Shown one piece after another: positions 53,998-64,000 of a stretch of DNA of 64,000 nt. Under the pieces are notes generated by a model that saw only the letters and a list, made by a program, of their open reading frames with translations, was not told the origin of the DNA and ran no database searches. A program made the position numbers and the translations under genes. The DNA lies in assembly GCF_019279795.1 (NCBI RefSeq), contig NC_056733.1, forward strand, positions 1,119,451,907-1,119,515,906, in the 5' to 3' direction. Source of the DNA: Protopterus annectens (Eukaryota > Chordata > Ceratodontiformes > Protopteridae). The first letter of the stretch is position 1. Every line of letters begins with the position of its first letter.

Positions 53998-54919
53998 TCA
54001 TAGGTTCATAGGGTCATAGGTGATTACTAGGCTAGTGGTCCCAGAGCCTTTACAGGCCTAGCCATGTTAATCCCAAGTATTTGCATTTGTTCTTTTTGGG
54101 TAGTTTGCAGAATTAATGTATGAACAGAATGGCTCTATGATCAACACTGGCTACCCCTGTCCATGAGGGGCATGAGTGCCACCCCTCATGAATTTGCGGT
54201 CTCCCATCAAATTATCTAGGTTGTGTTTGAATAGGGTCAGTGAGGAACTCTGTTTTTTGTGAATAGGAAGTCTATTCCATAGAAGCAGCAGTCTCTGAGT
54301 GAAATATCTGTCTCTCCAGCATGTTCTATTAATGTCACAAGCTAGACTGAGTAGAACAAATGACTCCTGTGCCATTTAACTTGTGGATATGCAGCATTTC
54401 CTTTAGGGCAGAGTTAGGGATTGCCTTATGGGCCAGGCACAAATCACCTCTCAGCAGCCTATAAGATACAGTGTAAAGTGACAGGGCTTTCAGCCTGTCC
54501 GTGTAGGTCATGGTTTGGAGTCCCTGTATTTTCTTAGTGAGAAACCTCTGAGGCCTCTCTAGCTGCTGCAAGTGTCTGGTAAGGTACATGCAAAAGGGTG
54601 CATTATACTCTAATAGTGGTCTGATGAAGGTCAAGTATAGTGGAGTTATAACATCCCATGACCTGGATGCTATGCCCTTGCTTATGAGGTGAGCTACATA
54701 GAAGGCTTTCTTTACCACTGTGGAAACTTGGTGGTCAAAGTTCAGATTGCTATCAACCTGTGTTCCCAAGTCAGGCACCACTGGGTTGAAACTCAGGGGG
54801 TTGCTGTCAAAATTGCAATTTGTAGGGAATTCCATTTTGCTAAAGGGAATAATAATGCATTTTTTTGCATTTAGTTTTATACCGTGGCTTTGGTACCAGT
54901 CATTTGTTTATGTTAGCTC
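53998..54919 (-). mobile_element. CR1-type LINE 3' part (E3)
   Basis: 3' end TCATAGGTTCATAGGGTCAT at 53999. It carries the RT C-terminal third: DLGTQVDSNLNFDHQVSTVV (about 54770), LIRPLLEYNAPFCMYLTR (about 54610) and LACDINRTCWRDRYF (about 54330). The copy ends where E4 starts, so it is either 5'-truncated or replaced by E4. Confidence 0.82.
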
Positions 54920-55199
54920 TTCATAGGTTCATAGGTAGGTACTAGGCTGTCGGCCCAAGGGCCTAAGTAAGGCTAGCCAACAAAGTTCCCTGGCTTACAC
55001 CACCCAAGAAAGTTAATTTCCTGTGCCCCTGTTGAGCAGAGCCACAGAAGTGATCCCCAGGGTGTATTTCCTATTTCCCAACCACTTGTCAAGATTTTTC
55101 TTGAAGAGTGCTAATGAAGAACTTTGCTTGACATAGATGGGTAGCTTATTCCAGAGTATAGGGAAGTCTATGGGACAGGAATCTATCCCTCCAGCATGT

Positions 55200-57792
55200 C
55201 CTGTTTATTGTGGTGACAAGGTTTAGGTCCCTAGAGCATGTAGCTTGGAGGGTTTTGGGATTTCATTAGGTGTAGCATGTCCTACAGCTCTGGTTTAACA
55301 TAGTTTTATATGTTAGGCAGAGATCTCCTCAGAGTAGGCGATATGCTACAGAGTAAAGCTGGAGTTTTTTGAGACAGTCAGTGTAGGACATCTGTATGAG
55401 GCCAGTAATCCTCTTTGTGAGGTACTTCTGTGGCCTTTCCAGCTGCTGCAGATATCTTGTGAGGTACATTCCAAAAGGGGAGTTGTACTCTATAATGGGT
55501 CTAATGAGTGCCGAGTAGAGGGGAACAATGACCTCTTTTTTCCTGGATGAGAACCCTTTTGTGATGAGGTGTGCCACATAGAAGGATTTCCTGACTACTG
55601 TGGCGATGTGATTATCAAAGGAGAGACTACTGTCCACCTGAGTCCCAAGGTCTCATCACACATTTGGCGTTAAGTAGACTGCCGTTTATGTGGTAGTTCA
55701 TGGGAACAGAGTTTTTACCAAAAGGGATTTTTGCACTTTTTGGCATTGAGCTTGAGGCCATGCCTTTGACACCAGGCATCTGTCTCAGTTAGGCCCTTCT
55801 ATAGGATGTTCACATCATTTGGGGACTCGACTCTGGCTCCTAGTTTGCAGTCATCTGTGAACTTAGTTAGCCAGAGGCCTTCTGTATTAGCCTGTACTTC
55901 AGAGAAGTAGATACCAAACAGGAGAGGACCCAGGACTGAACCCTGCAGTACTCCACTTGTCACTGGTTTGAAGTCAGATTTGGAGTCTGCAACATTTACA
56001 GTGTGGGTTCTGTCAGTGAGCCAGTTTGTAACCCATCTTTTGACGTAGAGCTTTATACCTAGTTTAGTGAGTTTATCTATAATTCCAGAATGGGGGATGG
56101 TATCAAAAGCCTTGGCGAGGTCAAGATAGGCTGTGTGAACCACCTTACCCTCGTCTACGGCTTTGGTGACTGCCTCAAAGAAGTCGATCAGTTTCAGAAG
56201 GCATGATCTGCCTTGGGTGGGGTCCAGAGCTTGGAGGTTACCAATGGTTTGTTTATGAGTTTCATGATGATATGTTCCATGGCCTTGCAGACCAGGCTTG
56301 TCATGCTAATAGGGCAATAGTTCTCAGGATCAGTGGTGGCTCCCCCTTTGTGGAGTGGAATAACTGTTACTGTGCACCATTCAGTGGGCAAAAAGCCTGA
56401 CGTGAGACTATGACTGAACATGATGCTTAGGTGGGGAGCCAGTTCATTCTGAAGTTCATGTAAAACGCAGCCTGGGATGTTGTCCGGTCCCATGGATGCT
56501 GTGTTTTTGGTTTTAGAGAGTGCAGCTTTTACCTGCATAGATGTGATTACAGGGACTCTGAATTCTTCCTGTATAGATATGGTCCCTTTAGGGGGTGAGA
56601 GGGGGGTAAAGTTAGCACTGAACATAACTTCCAGGATGTTGGCAATATCAGTTGGTTTTGTAATTTTCATGCCATTATGCTGTAACTCAGAGCAGATCTC
56701 GGTGTTGCCATTGAGATTCTTGACATAGCTATAGAATGCTTTGTGGCTGCCCTTAGAATCAGTGGCAATCTTGTTTTCATAGCTAGCTTTGGAGGATCTT
56801 ATAAGGGATGTCAGTTTCTTACTGAGGCTGACCAAGGAGCTCCTCCACTCATGGGATTTTACTCTCTTTTGCAACAGTTTCTTCCTTCTGTTGTAGAGTT
56901 TTTTTATGGCAGGGGACCACCAGATTGGCTTCCTTTTTTTGGAGGATAGCGTTTTTGTTCTGTTTGGGATAGCACGATCCATGCACTCGTGTAAGTGCTC
57001 ATAGAGTGCATTTGTGTAGGATTCAGCAGTCGTAGCTGTATTGTCCATATGCATGGGTGTCATGAAGTTCATCACTTCTGTCTTAAGAAGCATGAAGTTC
57101 GCTTTGGTGAATTTATTTACCGTGGTTTCCTTAATGGCGGGTGGGGGCGGGATGTGGATATCTAGCTTGATTAGCTTATGGTCGGATCTGACCAACGAGG
57201 AGTTGACTTCAGGTATGGAACACCGGTCACTTATGTTGGTAATGACTAGGTCTAGGATATTGTTGCCCCTGGTGGGGGTGTGGATAAGTTGATCCAGGGC
57301 ATTGGAATTTATGAATTCCAGAAAGCGTTGAGTGAAGGAGTTGATACATGAGTAGTTTTCCCAGTTAATGGTTGGGTAGTTGAAATTGCCCATTATTAGG
57401 GTGCTTGATTGAACCCTAATATTTTCCAGTATATCAAGAAAAGATGAGTGGGAATCCTGGGGCATGGTGGGGGATCTGTAGCAAGCTACAATTTGGATTG
57501 CAGTTTTGCCCAGAGTTAGTTGCACTTGGATAACCTTGGATGCATTATGCTGCGCAACTAGCCTGGATGTGTGGATATCCTTAATGAATATGGACACACC
57601 TCCGCCTTTGGTGTTCTGGTCCAGGTTAGATGGCCGAAAAGTGTTGTATGAGTTATAGCCTGGTAATGCAGGGATTCTCTCTAGAGCCTTGAACCAGGTC
57701 TCAGTCACTGCACAGATATTGATGTTCTCCATTTTAAGGAGTGCCTCGAGTGAGTGCATTTTGAGATTTAGACTTCTAGCACTGAGTAGCAT
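55200..57792 (-). pseudogene. CR1 ORF2: endonuclease and reverse transcriptase
   Basis: The first 532 codons (57792-56194) are open: NINICAVTETWFKALE, GGGVSIFIKD, MGNFNYPTINWENY (Asn replaces the catalytic Asp of GDFN), NNILDLVITN, SLVRSDHKLIKLDI (SDH kept), YNRRKKLLQKRVKSHEWRSS, then RT with ASMGPDNIPGCVLHEL and PISMTSLVCKAMEHIIM. After a frame loss near 56200 the frame 56143-55799 gives AYLDLAKAFDTIPHSG, GVLQGSVLGPLLFGIYF and FTDDCKLG. 55637-55329 gives LIRPIIEYNSPFGMYLTR. Two or three frame breaks and the EN substitution make it inactive. Confidence 0.88.
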
Positions 57793-57849
57793 TACCCTCA
57801 GTTTTTGCTTGCCTGTTCCTGTTACGATGGTGAATTTGTCATTTGAACC

Positions 57850-58760
57850 TTGCCTAAAAAAGGCACTATAGGGGCAGCAAGACCCTTAGCCAGTATCCAG
57901 AATCCCAGGGGTGACAGGTGCAGGCCATCTCTGGCAACACATCCTGGTCTGTCAACTATGTCGTCCCAAGCAGACAGATACTGGATCCCCTTAGAATGAC
58001 ATCAGAAGCTTAGCCAATTGTTGAAGTCAATCATTATGTCCTTGTACTGCAGTATCATTCTGGGCGATGGCAGGATGCTACTCAGGGCTAGGGTCATACC
58101 TGCCTGGGCTACAAGATTGGAGAGCTCTTCCGTGTCTCTTTTCATGTAGTCTAGTGAGGTACATCTCGGGTTGTTCACACCAACATGGACAATGACAGAG
58201 TCATATTTGGACTTGTTGTGGAGTGACCTGAGTGCATGGGTTATGTGGCAAATCCTGGCACCCGACAGGCAGCTGACAGTAACCTTCTCCTTGTTTAGCC
58301 TGGTGAGTGGGACATCATTGTGCCTGACTATAGAGTCACCTGTGACTAGTGTGTTGGGTACATTGTTTTACTTTATGGGCTGTGGTTTATTGGCACACTG
58401 AGTCTGTGGGCTATGTGTCATTTGGGTTGTGTTGGGGGGTGGAGGTTGCTTGTGTTTCTGCTTTGGAGGTCTTTGTTGCTTGAGCAGATTATTAATGAGA
58501 GTCTCTGCGAATGCGTTTGTGTTTCTATGTGTGGATTTTGGTGGTGTAGGTTTAGTGGGACTATGTGATGAGTTTGGTGTGTTGCAAGTGTTTACCTTCT
58601 CCTCTTGACTGTCAAGTTCAGTCTTGGTTGGAGAGAGCTTTACCTCCATTTTGGCTAGATAAGTGTGTCTCTCACAGGTTGTGGTGTTGGGTGGTAGGAG
58701 GAGAGGGTTGTCTGTGTACATGAGGCAATTGCTACATTGCCCCAAGATGCCCAGATTCAT
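57850..58760 (-). pseudogene. CR1 ORF1 with SGNH-esterase-like domain
   Basis: 58760-58368: LGQCSNCLMYTDNPLLLPPN, then TTCERHTYLAKMEVKL, a Cys/His-rich start with a coiled region and a Pro/Thr/Gln-rich linker. After a TAA at 58368 the domain goes on: VTGDSIVRHNDVPLTRL (block I, about 58330), YDSVIVHVGVNNPRCTSLDY (block III, GxN), ALSSILPSP, and VARDGLHLSPLGFWILAKG (block V, Asp-x2-His, about 57930). All three blocks of SGNH hydrolases are readable. Related CR1 ORF1 esterases bind nucleic acid and lipids. Two stops inactivate this copy. Confidence 0.82.
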
Positions 58761-58794
58761 CAGCTAGACATGAGAGAACACTGAGAGCTGACCC

Positions 58795-58925
58795 TTGGAC
58801 ATGCCTGAATAAAAAACTACTTTCCTCTAGATAAGTGAGGAAAGTGAGTATAAGAGCTGTTTTTCTCTAAGCAAGTGAAGAAAGTAAGTACAAAAACTGT
58901 TTTCCTCTAGGTAAAGAGGAAGGAT
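58795..58925. repeat. Three short repeats of about 42 bp
   Basis: Units around TTTTCCTCTAG...AAGTGAGGAAAGTGAGTA, repeated as TTTTTCTCTAAGCAAGTGAA and TTTTCCTCTAGGTAAAGAGG. They lie directly beyond the CR1 ORF1. Confidence 0.65.
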
Positions 58926-59037
58926 GAGTGCTGTAGTAATTTGTAGCTTGTTTAGTGTGCTAACAACACGTTCTGAACAAGTGCTGAGCACGAATAAGCA
59001 AATTCAAGTGCTAAAACTAAGAATCTGTACCTGGATC

Positions 59038-59700
59038 TTGTGGTAGATATTCTACCTAGTGTTTACCACTCCCACTGATAAGCTAGAATGCTTCCCTCTA
59101 ACACAGAAAGGCTTGGGGGGATCAGAAGCTTACAAGCAGTCCTGGATACAGCAAATATGTATCTGGACTAGACTAGTTACAGGAAAGATGGCAAACAAGC
59201 ACAAATGCGGGCTTTTAAACCTTTAAGTTGAAAGAGATGGAAAACGGCCAGTAAAGTACAATTTCTGAGCCAGAAACCACTCTTGTGGTAGATAGGCTAC
59301 CTAGTGTTTACCACTCCCACTGATAAGCTAGAAGGCTTCCCTCCAACACAGAAAGGCTTGTCGGGCTCAGAAGCTTACAAACAGTCCTGGATACAACAAA
59401 TCTGTATCTGGACTAGACTAGTTACAGGAAAGGTGGGAAACAATCGCAAACGCAGGCTTTTAAACCAGAAAGTTGAAAGAGATGGAAAACTGCCCAAACG
59501 GCCAGTAAACTACAATTTATGGGCCAGAAACCACTCTTGTGGTAGATAGCCTACCTAGTGCTTACCTCTCCCACTAAGCTAGAAGGCGTCCCTGCAACTC
59601 AGAAAGGCTTTGGGGTCTCAGAAGCTTACAAACAGTCCTGGTTACAGCAAATCTGTATCTGGACTAGACTAGATACAAGAAAGTCAGGAAACAAGCTTAG
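59038..59700. repeat. Tandem array of about 250-bp units (2.7 copies)
   Basis: Units start at 59038, 59282 and 59536 with CTTGTGGTAGATA, followed by CTACCTAGTG and CAGAAAGGCTT. They include GTATCTGGACTAGACTAGTT and GTTGAAAGAGATGGAAAAC. Periods are 244 and 254 bp. The array sits upstream of the CR1 copy E4, like promoter monomers in some LINE 5' regions, but no other copy here confirms that. Confidence 0.8.
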
Positions 59701-60064
59701 AAGAAATTATTTTTTTGGAAAGTGGGAAGGGAGAAAGGAGAAACAGAAGATAATTCAAAATGAAGGACCTAAGTGGCTTGCTCTTCACAAATGTTCTCTC
59801 TGTAGAATAAGTTAGTGACACTAGACTGGAATAGAGCTGGGATAGAGCCGAACAGTTGGGACTGGGAGGAGTGTCTGAAGTCAAAGTATGATCTCACTGT
59901 ACTCGATTGAGTAAGCAAATGAGATAGACTCAGGAGGAGTGTTCAAACACAAATTTACAGGAGGGGTGGGCAATTCCAAAGCCACCAAGATTAATACCAG
60001 AGCAAGAACAGGGAGGGCAGGCAGGAAACTAACTGCAGAGACAGAGAGAGAGAGAGACCACGGT
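59701..60064. other. Unassigned, ends in GA-rich repeats
   Basis: No gene seen. AGAGAGAG tract near 60041-60057. Confidence 0.35.
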
Positions 60065-60256
60065 ATTCTATGAAACAATTAAATAGAAAAAAAAATAACT
60101 ACAGAGAGAGACACAGACTACAATATTCAATGAAACAATTAAATAGACAAAAAAATTAAATGCAGTACAATCTTTAACACTGCAAGTTTGTACTTAACTC
60201 AGCTAGTAATGCAGTTGATTGTAGATATGTAGCAGAAGCCAAACAACTCAGATATT
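60065..60256. repeat. Direct repeat, copy 1 (about 190 bp)
   Basis: TTCTATGAAACAATTAAATA to GATATTGAGCAGTAA is repeated at 60685-60876. Within it a unit ending CAATGAAACAATTAAATAGA is repeated about 56 bp apart. Confidence 0.8.
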
Positions 60257-60395
60257 GAGCAGTAATAAATTCAAAGATATGTGACTAACACTTATAAATA
60301 CAGAGAAACTCTCTAGGCTAAGAGTTTAACACTGAATATCAATGAATTGAAATACAATAGCCCCCACTAACTGCAGAGACAGAGAGAGAACACAT

Positions 60396-60684
60396 TTCAT
60401 AGGTTAATTGGTTCATAGTTAGGTACTAGCCTATTGGCCCTAGGGCCTATATAAGCCTAGCCAAATGGTACTCTGGCTTTCGCCACCCAAGAAAATTATT
60501 TTCCTGTGCCCCTGTTGAGCAGAGCCACAGAAGTGATCCCCGGGGTGAATTTCCTATCTCCCTTCCAATAATCAAGATTTTTCTTGAAGAGTGCTAATGA
60601 GGAGCTTTGCTTGATATCGATAGGTAGTTTGTACCAGAGTATGGGAAGTCTCTGGGAGAGGAATCTATCCCTCCAGCATGTTCT
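60396..60684 (-). mobile_element. CR1 3' fragment (E5)
   Basis: Starts with TTCATAGGTTAATTGGTTCA and TACTAGCCTATTGGCCCTAG like other CR1 3' ends, and encodes FHRTCWRDRFLSQRLPILWY, the ORF2 C-terminus. It stops exactly where the second copy of the direct repeat starts. Confidence 0.8.
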
Positions 60685-60876
60685 ATGAAACAATTAAATT
60701 GAAAAATAAACAACGACAGAGAGACACAGACCACAATATTCAATGAAACAATTAAATAGACAAAAAAATAAAATGCAGTACAGTCTTTAACACTGCAAGT
60801 TTGTACTTAGCTAGTAATGCAGTTGATTGTAGCTATGTAGCAGAAGCCAAACAAGTCAGATATTGAGCAGTAACAA
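60685..60876. repeat. Direct repeat, copy 2
   Basis: Second copy of 60065-60256. The right edge is the junction with another CR1 piece. Confidence 0.8.
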
Positions 60877-61095
60877 TCTTCTTGTAATATGCTGACATCA
60901 TTGGGGGACTCAATGATTACTCCCAGTTTGCAATAATCAGTGAACTTGATGGGCCAAAGGCTGTCTGCTTCGGCCTGGACGTCTGAGAAATAGATGACAA
61001 ACAGTAAGGGGCCCAGCACAGGCCCCTGTGGTACTCCACTGGTAACAGGTCTACTGGTGGAGGTGGAGGCATCAGTTTTGACAGAGTGTGTTCTT
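60877..61095 (-). pseudogene. CR1 reverse transcriptase scrap (E7)
   Basis: Minus strand encodes the palm: GVPQGPVLGPLLFVIYFSDV-like residues and LWPIKFTDYCKLGVI (FADD altered to FTDY), then SPNDVSILQ. It joins DIRS sequence at 61096 with no spacer. Confidence 0.75.
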
Positions 61096-61980
61096 CCGCT
61101 GCAGAGAGAGTCTTACCATCCTGTTGACTCCTGGTGAGTGAGCCTTTAAACTTAGGTCCAAATACTGTTGATCCATCATAGGGAATATTCACAAAGGATG
61201 ACTTAAAGACTTCTACAAAGTCACAAAGATGCATCCAGGCATGGCGGTGTATGGTAATGCCAGTGCCTGTCACTATGGTTGTGATATCAGTTGTGTGGAG
61301 AGCAAGCACATGGCAACATTCAAAGTAGATTGTAGGGTAGAAAGCTGGCAGTCCACTGTTTTGTGAACATATGCAGTCAATACTCCCAAGAGGGACTCAG
61401 TGATCTCTTTGGTCAAATCTCTCTGGAATCTGGTTAGGTGAGCCAACTAGTTAAGCAATCTAATGGCGAAAGTCACTGATATGTAGACCCACTTCCCAAA
61501 TCTGTCCATCTCCTTAGACTGTCTGTCTGGGGGGGTGAAAAGATTAACTCTCTTCTGACAGTTATTTCCTACTGGCTGCTGCTACCACCATAGAACCTGC
61601 TGGTGGACTCTTACTCTAGTGTTTCCTGTCCTTATGAGCAGCTAAGATGTGATCCATTTTTTTGGGACGGGTTCCACCACATCAGGGTCCTTCCATGCCC
61701 GTTGAGCCATAAGGTCGATAAGGGGATCAATGGGTGGTACCACTCAGGATGATGTTGGTCCAGAGCTAATGGCTTCCAAGAACACTGACTCATCAGGCAA
61801 AGGTTCTTGGTATGACCAACCCTCTCTCTATTTCATCAATTTGAGTATATTGCCAAAAGTGATATTTTCAGAGTGGGAGTGAGGGAAACCTTCCCCTTTC
61901 TCTAAGTCAGTGTCTTAAGTGAATTACTCTGGAGAAAAGTCTATGCACTTCCATTTGCATGTCTGCTTTCTCGCGCACCT
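61096..61980 (-). pseudogene. DIRS ORF1 (gag-like) scrap (copy F)
   Basis: Minus strand frames show HRHAWMHLCDFVEVFKSSF and PYDGSTVFGPKFKGSLTRSQ (about 61250-61130), the conserved block of copies B-D, then upstream decayed gag to about 61970. No recombinase or RT attached. Closest in wording to copy C. Confidence 0.75.
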
Positions 61981-61983
61981 TCT

Positions 61984-64000
61984 TATAGGTTCATAGGTTC
62001 ATAGGTTCATACTAGGCTATCTGCCCTAGGGCATTTATAAGCCTAGCCAGAGTGTGTTTGGCATTCAACACCCATTTTAAATGAATTTTGCCTTGCCCTT
62101 TTTCGAGGTTAGTATACTGTGCCTGTCTAACAGTGACACAGAAGTGATATCCGGGGTAAACCTACTATCCCCCATCCACTCATCAAGATTCCTCTTGAAG
62201 AGAGTCAATGAGGGACTCTGCCTAACCTGGACTGGGATTTTATTCCAGAGTGAAGGGAGCCTCTAGGTTATGAATCTGTCCCTCCAGCATGACCTATTTA
62301 TTTCAGTGCTGAGGTTCAAGTCTCTCGAGCGTGTAGCTCAATGGGATTTGGATTTTCTGAGGTGCAGCATGTCCATTAATTCCGGGTTGGACATGGCTTT
62401 ATAAGTCAGGCACAGATCGCCTCTGAGCAGGCGGTATGCCACTGAGTAGAGCTGGAGTTTCTTTAACAGGGCAGCATATGGCATCTGTCTGAGCCCTTTG
62501 ATCCTCTTGGTGAGGTACTTTTGGGGTCTTTCCAGTTGCTGCAGGTGTCTGGTAAGGTACATCCCAAAAGGGGCATTGTACTCAATTATGGGCCTGATGA
62601 GGGATGAGTAAAGAGGCACGATGACCTTCCCTGATCTAGATGTGAATCCCTTCATGATTAGGTGGGCTATATAAAATGTTTTTCTATCCACTTTGGCCAC
62701 GTGGTTGTCAAATGAGAGATTGCTATCAACTTGGGTCCCCAGGTCCCTAATTACTTCTTCTGTACTTAATGGATTACCACCTATGTGGTAATTTGTGGGC
62801 ACTTTGTTTTTGCCAAAGGGGATGACTATACACTTTTTGGTGTTTAGCTTGAGGCCATGGCTCTGGAACCAGTTGTCTGTTTCTATGAGGCCCTTTTGGA
62901 GGATGCTTGTGTCGGCTGGAGAGTCTATTATGGCACCCAGTTTGCAGTCATCTGCAAACTTGGTCAGCCACAGTCCTTCCATGTTAGCCTGTATCTCCAA
63001 GAAATATATACCGAACAAGAGAGGTCCCAGGACTGAGCCTTGTGGGACGCCACTTGTAACTGGTTTGGAGTCTGACATGGTTCCAGCAATTCTAACCATG
63101 TGGGTTCTGTCCTTGAGCCAGTTTGCAACCCATCTAGTGACATAGGGGTTTATATTTAAGCTGGTGAGCTTATCTATAATGCCCGAGTGGGGTATTGTAT
63201 CGAAGGCTTTTGCAAGGTCCATATAGGCTGTGTGGACCACCTTCCCCTCGTCAATGGCCTTGGTGACTGTTTCAAAGAAATCTACCAGGTTTAAGAGGCA
63301 GGATCTGCCCTTAACAAAATCGAACTGGGTAGGATCCAGTTTCTGTAGGTCCCCAATATCTTTATTTATGAGGTCCATGATGATCCTTTCCATAGCTTTG
63401 CAGACCAAGCTAGTCAAGCTTATGGGGCGATAGTTTCCAGGATCTGTTGAGGCACCACCTTTGTGGAGAGGGACCACTGTTGCTGTACGCCACTCTTTGG
63501 GTACATATCCTGTAGTAAGGCTGAGATTGAACAGTAGTTTTATGTTTGGGTTTAGTTCTTCTTAGAGTTCATGTAGGATGCAGCCCGGGACACCGTCTGG
63601 TCCCATTGATGCTGTGTTTTTTGCTTTGGAGAGGGCGGCTCTTACCTGAGCATCTGAGATGTCAGGGGGGCAGCACTCTGCTGGGATAGATATTTGCCCT
63701 TTTGGTGGGGAAGGGGGGGAGAAGTTTGCACTGAACCTGTCAGCTAGGATGTTGGCAATGTCTGTGGGTTCGGTGTATTTTTTGTCATTTTGGACTAATT
63801 CTGAGCATATCTGGGAATTCCCACCCAGGTTCCTAACATAACTAAAGAAAGCCTTGTGATTATCCTTAGTGTCCTGTGCAATTTTTCTCTCGAAGCTGGC
63901 CTTAGACGATTTTATGAGTGCCCGTAGTTTTTTGCTAATACTGATCAGAGATGCCTTCCCTTTTTGGGATTTTGCTCTATCATGTAGTAGCTTCCTCCTT
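61984..64000 (-). mobile_element. CR1-type LINE, cut by window edge (E6)
   Basis: 3' end with TAGGTTCATAGGTTCATAGG, three copies of the 8-bp repeat, the longest in this window. ORF2 RT is almost open from 62338 upward. The 5' part lies outside the window. Confidence 0.85.
62338..64000 (-). pseudogene. CR1 ORF2 reverse transcriptase, nearly intact
   Basis: A single frame from about 63561 to 62338 covers NYRPISLTSLVCKAMERIIM, GRSCLLNLVDFFETVTKAID, AYMDLAKAFDTIPHSG, GVPQGSVLGPLLFGIYF, WLTKFADDCKLGAIIDSP (catalytic FADD kept), LIRPIIEYNAPFGMYLTR and the thumb to DMLHLRKSKSH. The upstream edge is a TAA at 63562-63564 after HEL, in the same frame, with homology continuing beyond it (AASMGPDGVPGCILHEL-like). 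The endonuclease would be off the window. Best preserved CR1 RT here, but not a complete gene. Confidence 0.85.

Larger units (their letters stand above)
54920..58790 (-). mobile_element. CR1-type LINE, near full length (E4)
   Basis: 3' end with TCTTCATAGGTTCATAGG at 54918-54935. ORF2 (57792 to about 55200) and ORF1 (58760 to about 57850) are in the expected order on the minus strand. Tandem repeats lie beyond its 5' side (58795-59700). Best copy for reading the family layout. Confidence 0.85.

Noticed and set aside
1-64000. CRISPR arrays, bacterial operons or ribosome binding sites
   Set aside because: The sequence is eukaryotic repeat DNA; tandem arrays lack constant repeats with unique spacers.

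Overview
The window looks like nuclear DNA from a vertebrate with a large, repeat-rich genome. CR1, L2, RTE, DIRS, Penelope-like, Ty3/gypsy and Harbinger sequences occur together with tRNA-derived SINEs and dinucleotide arrays. That mix fits lungfish, salamanders or caecilians, but the sequence alone does not fix the species. I recognise no host gene: nearly every long open frame belongs to a transposable element or is a shadow of one.

Layout. 1-1.8 kb: 5' part of a DIRS element, minus strand. 1.8-4.4 kb: an L2-like reverse transcriptase scrap and an old Ty3/gypsy pol relic split by a foldback element. 4.45-4.7 kb: a SINE. 4.9-7.3 kb: a Penelope-like element, minus strand. 7.7-15.05 kb: a CR1 element, plus strand, containing a 320-bp foldback element and a 2.9-kb RTE element with an open 906-residue frame. 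15.4-23.1 kb: gag relic, SINEs, a Harbinger transposase relic, satellite-like repeats and sequence I cannot assign. 23.1-35.5 kb: one Ty3/gypsy element, minus strand, with two related LTRs, split by a Penelope-like element (14-bp target duplication) and a CR1 copy. 35.5-51.7 kb: three DIRS elements on the minus strand, one with paired inverted terminal repeats. 51.7-54.0 kb: unassigned sequence with a Myb/SANT-like relic. 54.0-64.0 kb: CR1 copies on the minus strand, tandem repeats and a DIRS gag scrap.

How the parts relate. Insertion order can be read where elements interrupt each other. The RTE sits in CR1 with a 9-bp duplication, the foldback element in CR1 with a 10-bp duplication, and the Penelope element in the gypsy integrase. 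Two SINEs share a tRNA-like head but have different 3' tails, one matching the RTE tail in this window and one matching an L2-like tail, so each probably uses a different LINE partner. The gypsy element keeps integrase before the RNase H end next to its 3' LTR, the inverted gene order known from the Gmr1 group. The DIRS copies keep palindromic ends and a long overlap of the RNase H and tyrosine recombinase frames.

Almost all copies are broken by stops, shifts and truncations; several stops are TGA where related copies have an arginine codon. The RTE is the best preserved protein-coding unit. Domain calls come from motif reading without database searches, and element ends are approximate unless a target duplication or terminal repeat is named.
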